From: Palsa-504 sp050698755
Lineage (GTDB): Bacteria > Actinomycetota > Actinomycetes > Streptosporangiales > Streptosporangiaceae
NCBI GenBank assembly: GCA_050698755.1
Contig: JBOHCK010000149.1
Coordinates: forward strand, 1-14,384
DNA length: 14,384 nucleotides
Direction of reading: 5' to 3'
In this document: piece after piece, positions 1 to 5,494 of the stretch
How positions within the stretch are numbered: the first letter of the stretch is position 1
How the letters are laid out: the number at the start of each line of letters is the position of its first letter
Made by a program: the position numbers and the translations under genes
The notes under the pieces: generated by a model
Seen by the model: only the letters and a program-made list of their open reading frames with translations
What the model was told of the DNA's origin: nothing
The model's database searches: none

Positions 1-1062
1 CTCAACATGGCGCCGTATGGCCTTGACGTGCAGCATCTGCACTTCCAGTGCCACTTCGCCGACGGGAAGTGGGACCACGCGCAGGAGATCGCCGACGGTT
101 TCCCTGTCCGCGTCACCAGCATTCCCGAGGCTTACCTGTCCTCGATGGCCCTGTTCATCGACGTCGCGCGCGGCAACCCGGCGGTCGAGGAGCGACGTGC
201 CTGGATCGAGCCGTTCTGGTCGATGCACGGGTTCGACGAGTTCATCGCGCGCGGACTGCTCGCCGAGCACGCCCTGTGGCAGGGCGATACCGCGCAGGCC
301 CTGAGCGAGGCCCAGGCCGCGATCGACGTCAGCTTCGAGCCGCTGTGGGGCTACTACCCGTCCGTCATCAGGCCCGCCGCGGTCGCCCTGAGCGCGCACG
401 CCGACCGGGCGGCGCAGGCCCGGGCCGTCGGCGACGACGCGGCCGTTGCGGCCGAGGTGGCCGCGGCCGTCGAGCTGCTCGACGCCGCCCGCGAGGGCGC
501 GGCGTTCCCCAAGCGGCCGAAGTTCATCGTGGGCCCGGAGGGACGCGGCTGGCTGGCCCGGGCCGAGGCGGAGTACCGCCGGGTCGGCGGTGACAACGAC
601 CCGCAGGCGTGGCAGGCGGTGCTGGACGCGTTCGGCCCCGACTACGTCTACGAGATCGCCAGGACCCGGTGGCGGCTGGCCGAGGCGCTCGCCGAGGCGG
701 GCCGCCGGGACGAGGCGGCCGAGCAATGGCGTCAGGCGGCCCAGACGGCCGACCAGCTTGAGGCCAGGCCGCTGCGCCGGGCCCTCGACGACCTGGCCCG
801 CCGGGCCAGGATCGGGACGGTGCCCGATGACCAGGCGGAGGGCGCGGTCCTCGCGTCGCTGACCAGCAGGGAACGCGAGGTGCTCCGGCTCATCGCCGCG
901 GGCCGCAGCAACCGCGAGATCGCCGCCGTGCTGTACATCGCGCCGAAGACCGCCAGCGTGCACGTGTCGAACATCCTGGGCAAGCTGGGCGCCGCCAGCC
1001 GTACGGAGGCCGCCGCCATCGCCCACCGCGAGGGCCTGATCACCGAGCCAGCCGGCCGCTGA
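1..1062 (+). CDS. LuxR-family (LAL-type) transcriptional regulator, C-terminal part
   Basis: Transcription activator, 5'-truncated by the window: the frame is open to base 1, so the ATG at 7 is probably internal. Counting from that Met, residues 1-280 are an Ala/Leu-rich helical region. It includes a stretch (RTRWRLAEALAEAGRRDEAA, then ARPLRRALDDLARRAR) of the kind found in the TPR-like region of large ATP-binding LuxR (LAL/MalT-like) regulators. Residues 285-345 are a LuxR/GerE DNA-binding domain: LTSREREVLRLIAAGRSNREI, then APKTASVHVSNILGKLG. LAL proteins are usually about 900 residues or more with an N-terminal P-loop ATPase, which would lie upstream of base 1. The partner gene or inducer cannot be read from this window. 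The gene ends convergently with the LLM oxidoreductase at 1158. The HTH call is firm; the LAL assignment is inferred from the helical region. Confidence 0.88.
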   Translation, partial: LNMAPYGLDVQHLHFQCHFADGKWDHAQEIADGFPVRVTSIPEAYLSSMALFIDVARGNPAVEERRAWIEPFWSMHGFDEFIARGLLAEHALWQGDTAQALSEAQAAIDVSFEPLWGYYPSVIRPAAVALSAHADRAAQARAVGDDAAVAAEVAAAVELLDAAREGAAFPKRPKFIVGPEGRGWLARAEAEYRRVGGDNDPQAWQAVLDAFGPDYVYEIARTRWRLAEALAEAGRRDEAAEQWRQAAQTADQLEARPLRRALDDLARRARIGTVPDDQAEGAVLASLTSREREVLRLIAAGRSNREIAAVLYIAPKTASVHVSNILGKLGAASRTEAAAIAHREGLITEPAGR

Positions 1063-1080
1063 CACATTTCGGGCGCAGAC

Positions 1081-1133
1081 CATGATCATGGCCAGAAACG
1101 GTCGCTATTTGGCCCGAACTGGCCATGATCATG
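1081..1133. terminator. 15-bp perfect inverted repeat between convergent genes
   Basis: CATGATCATGGCCAG (1081-1095) is repeated in exact reverse complement, CTGGCCATGATCATG (1119-1133), around a 23-nt loop. The outer 10 bp of each arm, CATGATCATG, is itself a palindrome. It lies 18 nt after the stop of the LuxR gene and 24 nt from the end of the oppositely facing LLM gene, the right place for a bidirectional terminator. No strong U-tract follows. It could instead be a copy of a dispersed intergenic repeat or a protein-binding site. Confidence 0.55.
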
Positions 1134-1157
1134 AAACAGCTTGGCGTGGCCGCAACC

Positions 1158-2075
1158 TCAGCGCGGGGCGAGCTCGGAAAGGATCTCGCCGGCCCGCTCC
1201 GCGGCGGACTCGGGCGACACCGAGGGCGAGCCGACCTGCGGATCCCAGTTCAGGTCGTAGAACACCTCGGTGACCCCTTGCGAACCAAGCCAGGCGGTAT
1301 CGTCCCGGATCTGCGCGTAGCTGCCAGAAAGCAGCCGCCGCCCGCCGTCGGGCCCCTTCGCCTCGGTACCGGCCACGACCACCCCGCGGCAGACGATGCG
1401 CACCGCCTCCGGGTCGCGTCCCGCCGCCGACGCCGCCTCCCCGATCACCGCGGCGGCCTCGCCGATCGCGGACAGGTCGGCCCGGCTGGAGGTGATCCAG
1501 CCGTCCGCGAGCCGCCCCGCGCGCTCCATGGCCGGCCGCGACATCCCGCCGAGCAGCACCGGCGGGCCGGGCCGCTGCACGGGCCTGGGGTCCTGCCGGC
1601 CGGCCGGGATCGCGTAGAACTCACCGTCAAACGAGCTGACGCCGTCGTCCCACAGGGTCCGCAGGACCGCCAGGAACTCCTCGGTGCGGGCTCCCCGCCT
1701 GGCCGTCGACGCGCCGGTGACCGTGAATTCCTCCGGCATCCAGCCGATGCCCAGGCCCAGGTCGAGCCGCCCGCCGGACAGCACGTCCACGGTCGTCGCC
1801 TGCTTGGCCAGGTAGGCGGGCGAGACGAACGGCAGGTTGATTACCGCCACGCCGAGCCTGATCCGCGACGTCCTGGCCGCCGCGTAGCCGAGCGCGACCA
1901 TCGGGTCGAGCACGCTGCGGTACACGGGGTCCATGCCGGAGCCCTCGGGCACCAGCAGCCGCTGGAACGTCCACAGCGACGCGTACCCGGCCTCCTCGGC
2001 CCGCTCGGCGAACCCAGTGAGGTAGGAGGGGGTAGCCCAGGCGCCCGCGACGGGCGCGCCAAATCCAATCCGCAT
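1158..2075 (-). CDS. LLM-class flavin/F420-dependent oxidoreductase
   Basis: Luciferase-like monooxygenase family protein of 305 residues, a TIM-barrel redox enzyme. In actinomycetes this family commonly uses reduced or oxidised coenzyme F420, sometimes FMN. Family signs are the opening strand MRIGFGAPVAG, the TSRIRLGVAVINLP segment near residues 88-101, the block LSGGRLDLGLGIGWMPEEF near 119-137, and PPVLLGGMS near 190. The substrate cannot be inferred. The start ATG has no Shine-Dalgarno sequence but lies exactly 6 nt after a TAGGGT box (2082-2087), so a leaderless transcript is likely. It is divergent from the decayed PPOX gene at 2135, with 59 nt between the starts, and convergent with the LuxR gene. 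Family call firm; cofactor inferred. Confidence 0.9.
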   Translation of the reverse strand: MRIGFGAPVAGAWATPSYLTGFAERAEEAGYASLWTFQRLLVPEGSGMDPVYRSVLDPMVALGYAAARTSRIRLGVAVINLPFVSPAYLAKQATTVDVLSGGRLDLGLGIGWMPEEFTVTGASTARRGARTEEFLAVLRTLWDDGVSSFDGEFYAIPAGRQDPRPVQRPGPPVLLGGMSRPAMERAGRLADGWITSSRADLSAIGEAAAVIGEAASAAGRDPEAVRIVCRGVVVAGTEAKGPDGGRRLLSGSYAQIRDDTAWLGSQGVTEVFYDLNWDPQVGSPSVSPESAAERAGEILSELAPR

Positions 2076-2081
2076 GTCTTT

Positions 2082-2087
2082 ACCCTA
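2082..2087 (-). promoter_or_regulatory. Probable -10 box, leaderless promoter of the LLM gene at 2075
   Basis: TAGGGT on the minus strand ends 6 nt before the ATG at 2075. This matches the TANNNT -10 pattern of actinobacterial promoters that start transcription at the first coding base. The gene has no Shine-Dalgarno sequence. Confidence 0.5.
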
Positions 2088-2122
2088 TTTTTTGACCCGA
2101 ACGAGCGGTGGTGCGAGCCCCA

Positions 2123-2128
2123 TAAACT
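2123..2128 (+). promoter_or_regulatory. Probable -10 box, leaderless promoter of the PPOX pseudogene
   Basis: TAAACT ends 6 nt before the ATG at 2135, the same spacing as at several other starts in this window. A TTGACC at 2092-2097 is 25 nt upstream of it, too far to be a standard -35 partner. The promoter looks preserved although the gene behind it is broken. Confidence 0.45.
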
Positions 2129-2134
2129 CCAGCC

Positions 2135-2454
2135 ATGCCCGAGTCTTCTCCCTTGCCGGTCACCGAGCGCACCAGGCACCGGCGGTTGCGCGAGCAGGGG
2201 AGCACCGACCGGCAGGACCTGGAGGACATCCTGCGGGCGGGCGTGATCTGCCACCTCGGGGTCGTCGTGGACGGCTGCCCGATGGTCCTGCCGACACGCC
2301 TGACGCTGCCCTGGAGGTCTGGGCCGGCGTGCTGCCGCTGGCCGCCGCCTGGCAGGACCCTGAACCCGACCCCGTGCTCCCGGCCGGAATCCCGCTGCCG
2401 TCGCATATTGCCGCTTTCGCCCACCGCCCCGCGGGTATCCTCCCGATGTCCTAG
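2135..2454 (+). pseudogene. PPOX-family (pyridoxamine 5'-phosphate oxidase-like) flavoprotein, internally deleted and frameshifted
   Basis: Remnant of a split-barrel FMN-binding protein of the pyridoxamine-phosphate-oxidase-like family. Reading from ATG 2135, the first 54 or so residues are a typical family N-terminus (TERTRHRRLREQGSTDR, then VICHLGVVVDGCPMVLPT, ending near 2296). The frame then turns to nonsense. The typical family C-terminus (DAALEVWAGVLPL, then PDPVLPAGIPLPSHIAAF) appears immediately afterwards in the next frame, ending at the TAG at 2452-2454. Intact relatives, as I know the family, are about 220 residues, so roughly 120 central residues with most of the FMN-binding barrel are missing, and the deletion length is not a multiple of three. 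The start and its -10 box survive. If translated from 2135, the product would run out of frame to about 2500. Almost certainly non-functional, unless the deletion is an assembly error. Confidence 0.8.
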
Positions 2455-2490
2455 CGTTAACCCAGTCAGCGTGAGACCGAGGTGGTGGAC

Positions 2491-3360
2491 GTGGCTATAG
2501 CTACACCGTTGTCGACGAGCGGGCGGTTCATCGTCGACGCGCACGGAAATCGCGTCCGGCTCGCCGGCGTGAACTGGTACGGCGCCAGCGAGAACGAGGG
2601 GGTGCCGGTCGGCCTGGATGTCATCCACCGCAACCAGTTGGCTGAGCTGATCGCCAGCTTCGGGTTCAACTGCGTGCGGCTCCCCTTCAGCGCGTGGATG
2701 ACCGAGCAGACCGCCCCCGTCCCTGGTCAGAACGAGCCGCGCCCGGCGACGGTGGGAGGCCGCCTACTCAACCCGACGTGGGGGCTCGGAGATCAGACCG
2801 ATTTCTCCGTCATGTACACCTCGATCGGCAACGTTATCCACCAGCTCAACCCGCATCTGCTGATCATCTGCGAGGGCCTGGGCTACGCCACCCACCTCGA
2901 AGGCGTGGCCACCCACCCGGTCAGGCTCGCGGCGGCGAACAAGGTCGTGTACAGCATGCACGACTATTCCTGGTTCCACCCTCAGGGCCAGACCGAGGCC
3001 GCCTACGCCCAGTCCATGAATGCGGCCGGAGGATACCTGCTCACCGAGAAGATCGCCCCGCTGTGGATCGGCGAGTTCGGCGACAACGTCAGCTCGCTGG
3101 CGGCCAGTCCGGGCGGGATCAGCTGGTGGGCCAACATCCAGGCCTGGCTCACCGACTCCGACGTCGACTGGTGCTGGTGGGCGCTCAACCCCGTGCACGG
3201 CAACAGCTGCGACCCCGGGACCAGCACGCCGAAGTACACCTGGGGCCAGCCCGAGCCTTACGGCCTGCTGACCTCGGACTGGGCTAACGCCGCGTACCTC
3301 AGCGTGATCAGCATGCTGCAGGCCATGATGCACCCGCGGACCGGTCCCGGGGTTCCGTAA
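2491..3360 (+). CDS. GH5-family glycosidase, tandem copy 1, with an 86-residue in-frame internal deletion
   Basis: First of two tandem glycoside hydrolase family 5 (cellulase-type) genes; 289 residues from GTG 2491. That start is chosen because it aligns with ATG 3392 of copy 2; GTGs at 2482 and 2485 are alternatives. Compared with copy 2, the frame jumps after residue 80 (TAPVPGQ) straight to NEPRPATVGG, losing exactly 86 residues (258 nt) of the barrel, including the strand with NCHLLDFGW. The acid/base Glu of the NEP motif (E82), the MHDYSW motif and the nucleophile Glu of WIGEFGD (E195) remain. A TIM barrel is unlikely to fold without this segment, so it may be a dying duplicate despite its open frame. 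No signal peptide is visible. Copy 2 starts 31 nt downstream, so the two are probably cotranscribed. Alternative: an assembly artefact. Confidence 0.75.
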   Translation: MAIATPLSTSGRFIVDAHGNRVRLAGVNWYGASENEGVPVGLDVIHRNQLAELIASFGFNCVRLPFSAWMTEQTAPVPGQNEPRPATVGGRLLNPTWGLGDQTDFSVMYTSIGNVIHQLNPHLLIICEGLGYATHLEGVATHPVRLAAANKVVYSMHDYSWFHPQGQTEAAYAQSMNAAGGYLLTEKIAPLWIGEFGDNVSSLAASPGGISWWANIQAWLTDSDVDWCWWALNPVHGNSCDPGTSTPKYTWGQPEPYGLLTSDWANAAYLSVISMLQAMMHPRTGPGVP

Positions 3361-3391
3361 TAATCGACTTTTGGCGAAAGGGGCTGTGGAC

Positions 3392-4537
3392 ATGGCTATT
3401 GCTACACCGTTGTCGACGAGCGGGCGGTTCATCGTCGACGCGCACGGAAATCGCGTCCGGCTGGCCGGCGTGAACTGGTACGGCGCCAGCGAGGACCTCG
3501 GGGTGCCAGCGGGCCTGGATACCGTCCACCGCGACCAACTCGCTGAGACGATCGCCGGCTTCGGGTTCAACTGCGTGCGGTTCCCGTTCAGCGTGTGGAT
3601 GACCCAGCAGACCGCCGCGGTCCCCAGCCAGTACCTCGCGGCCAATACTGACCTGTCGGGGTCAACGCCGATCCAGGTCTACGACGCGTGCATCAAGGCG
3701 CTCACCGGAGCCGGGCTGATGGTCATCCCCAACTGCCACCTGCTCGACTTCGGCTGGTGCTGCTCGAACCAGGACGATAACGGCCTGTGGTTCAACGACC
3801 GCTGGACGGCGGCGACGTTCACCTCGACCTGGCAGGAGATCGTCAAGCGGTACGCCTCGAACCCGCTGGTCGTCGGGATGGACGTGAAGAACGAGCCCCG
3901 CCCGGCGACGGTCGGCGGGCACGTCCTCAACCCGACGTGGGGCCCTGGAGATCAGACCGATTTCGGCGCCATGTACTCGAAGATCGGGAACGTCATCCAC
4001 GAGTGCAACCCGCATCTGCTGATCATCTGCGAGGGCCTGGGCTACGCCACCGACCTATCCGGCGTATCCAGCCATCCGGTGAAGCTCGCCCAAGGGAACA
4101 AGGTCGTGTACAGCATGCACGACTATTCCTGGTTCCACGCCCAGGGCCAGACCGAGGCCGCCTACGCCCAGGCGATGAACAAGGCCGGAGGGTATGTCCT
4201 GTCCCAGAACATCGCACCGCTCTGGATCGGCGAGTTCGGCGACACGGTCAGCACACTGCCGTCTGCGGGCAGCGTCAGCTGGTGGGCCAACATCCAGGCG
4301 TGGCTCACCGCCGAAGACGTCGACTGGTGCTGGTGGGCGCTCAACCCCACGCACGGCAAGAGCTGCGACCCTGGGACCACTACGGTGAAGTACACCTGGG
4401 GCCAGCCGGAGCCTTACGGCCTGCTGGCCACGGATTGGGTCAATGTCGAGTCCTGGGCCGTGATCAACATGCTTCAGGCCATGACGACGCCGAACACAGG
4501 TCCCGGCGTGTCGCCCTCGGCGGCCCACCATCCTTGA
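3392..4537 (+). CDS. GH5-family glycosidase (cellulase family), tandem copy 2, intact
   Basis: Glycoside hydrolase family 5 protein of 381 residues, expected to cleave beta-linked glucan or mannan, or a glycoconjugate; the substrate is not deducible. The domain starts almost at once (STSGRFIVDAHGNRVRLAG), then VNWYGAS, CVRFPFS (conserved Arg), NCHLL, the acid/base Glu in NEP (E168), MHDYSW, and the nucleophile Glu in WIGEFGD (E281), followed by WCWWALNP. ATG 3392 has a good ribosome site, AAAGGGG at 3377-3383 with an 8-nt spacer; a TTG at 3371 in the same frame is less likely. There is no signal peptide, Tat motif or carbohydrate-binding module, unusual for a cellulase-type enzyme, so it is either cytoplasmic or exported by an unrecognised route. 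It ends 9 nt from the convergent LLM gene. Family call firm; activity inferred. Confidence 0.9.
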   Translation: MAIATPLSTSGRFIVDAHGNRVRLAGVNWYGASEDLGVPAGLDTVHRDQLAETIAGFGFNCVRFPFSVWMTQQTAAVPSQYLAANTDLSGSTPIQVYDACIKALTGAGLMVIPNCHLLDFGWCCSNQDDNGLWFNDRWTAATFTSTWQEIVKRYASNPLVVGMDVKNEPRPATVGGHVLNPTWGPGDQTDFGAMYSKIGNVIHECNPHLLIICEGLGYATDLSGVSSHPVKLAQGNKVVYSMHDYSWFHAQGQTEAAYAQAMNKAGGYVLSQNIAPLWIGEFGDTVSTLPSAGSVSWWANIQAWLTAEDVDWCWWALNPTHGKSCDPGTTTVKYTWGQPEPYGLLATDWVNVESWAVINMLQAMTTPNTGPGVSPSAAHHP

Positions 4538-4546
4538 CGCTGGGAC

Positions 4547-5470
4547 CTAGCCGAGTTCCGGGATGACCGAGGCGGCCAGCCGCTCCATCTGCTCGCTCTG
4601 GTCGAACAGCGTCGTGAACAGGATCAGTTCCGCTCCCGCGTCGATGACCTGGCGGACCTCACGGACGCAGTCGGCCACCGTCCCCGCGATCGCGGCGGCT
4701 TCGATGGCCTCCGACCGGAACCCGTACAGCCGCTCGAGGGTGGCGTTGGTGCGGGCCCGCGCCCGGTCGGCGTCATCGTCGACGGTGATGTACACCCGCT
4801 TGGCGATGGGGAAGCTCTCCGGCGCCCGCCCGGCCTCGGCGAGCGCCTCCCGTACCACCGTGACCTGCTCGGCGAACCGCGCGGTGGGAGAGGACCCGGC
4901 CCCGAAGAATCCGGTGCCCAGCCGCACCGCCCGCCGGACGGCCGTAGGCCCGGCCGCGCCGAACCACAGCGGCGGATGCGGCTTCTGGAACGGCTTGGGC
5001 TCGATTCCCGCGTCCTGGATCTGCCAGAACTCGCCGTCGAAGGTGACCCTGGGCTCGGTCCACAACGCCTTCACCAGCGCGATCCCCTCGGTGAACCGCG
5101 CCACGTAGCGCGCGGGATCCACGCCGTACGCGGCGAAGGGCCGCCACTTACCGCCGGTGCCCACGCCGACCTCGATCCGGCCGCGGCTGAGCTGGTCCAG
5201 CGTGGCCAGGCCCTTGGCCAGGTGCACCGGATTGTGCAGCGTCGAGACGAATACCACGCAGCCCAGCCGCAGCCGCTCCGTGCAGGCGGCCGCGAAGGTC
5301 ATCGCCTCCATCGGGCTGAACTGGCTCCACGACCCGGACCCGAGGATCTGTTCCTGCGCCCACGCGCTCTCGAACCCCAGTTCCTCGGCCCGCGCCAGGT
5401 AGGCCCGGAACGCGGCGGGATCGAACTCGCCGTCGGCGTAGAACTGCGGGATGGCGATCGCGAACTTCAT
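4547..5470 (-). CDS. LLM-class flavin/F420-dependent oxidoreductase
   Basis: Second luciferase-like oxidoreductase, 307 residues, only distantly like the one at 1158. Family features in order: MKFAIAIPQF first strand; ERLRLGCVVFVS near residues 64-75; HLAKGLATLDQLSRGRIEVG near 82-101; GTGGKWRPF just after; FDGEFWQI; KPHPPLWFGAAG near 167-178. It would transfer hydride between F420H2/F420 (or FMN) and an unknown substrate. It starts 24 nt after the stop of the GT39 gene on the same strand, suggesting an operon, but it also has its own TACCCT box 7 nt before the ATG and no Shine-Dalgarno sequence, so an internal leaderless promoter is possible. The stop is the TAG within CTAG at 4547-4550. A role with the glycosyltransferase is not evident. 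Confidence 0.9.
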   Translation of the reverse strand: MKFAIAIPQFYADGEFDPAAFRAYLARAEELGFESAWAQEQILGSGSWSQFSPMEAMTFAAACTERLRLGCVVFVSTLHNPVHLAKGLATLDQLSRGRIEVGVGTGGKWRPFAAYGVDPARYVARFTEGIALVKALWTEPRVTFDGEFWQIQDAGIEPKPFQKPHPPLWFGAAGPTAVRRAVRLGTGFFGAGSSPTARFAEQVTVVREALAEAGRAPESFPIAKRVYITVDDDADRARARTNATLERLYGFRSEAIEAAAIAGTVADCVREVRQVIDAGAELILFTTLFDQSEQMERLAASVIPELG

Positions 5471-5477
5471 ACGCCGC

Positions 5478-5483
5478 AGGGTA
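5478..5483 (-). promoter_or_regulatory. Probable -10 box, leaderless promoter of the LLM gene at 5470
   Basis: TACCCT on the minus strand sits 7 nt before the ATG at 5470, in the 24-nt gap after the GT39 gene. It fits the TANNNT leaderless pattern and would allow the LLM gene to be expressed independently of the upstream gene. Confidence 0.42.
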
Positions 5484-5494
5484 TCCGGCGACCG

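Noticed and set aside
2092..2128. TTGACC plus TAAACT as a standard sigma-70 promoter
   Set aside because: The spacer is 25 nt, too long; only the -10 box with leaderless spacing is supported.
1125..2246. Long open frame on the plus strand opposite the LLM gene
   Set aside because: Its translation is Arg/Gly/Pro-rich with no family motifs, while the minus strand encodes a clear LLM protein. It is a high-GC shadow.
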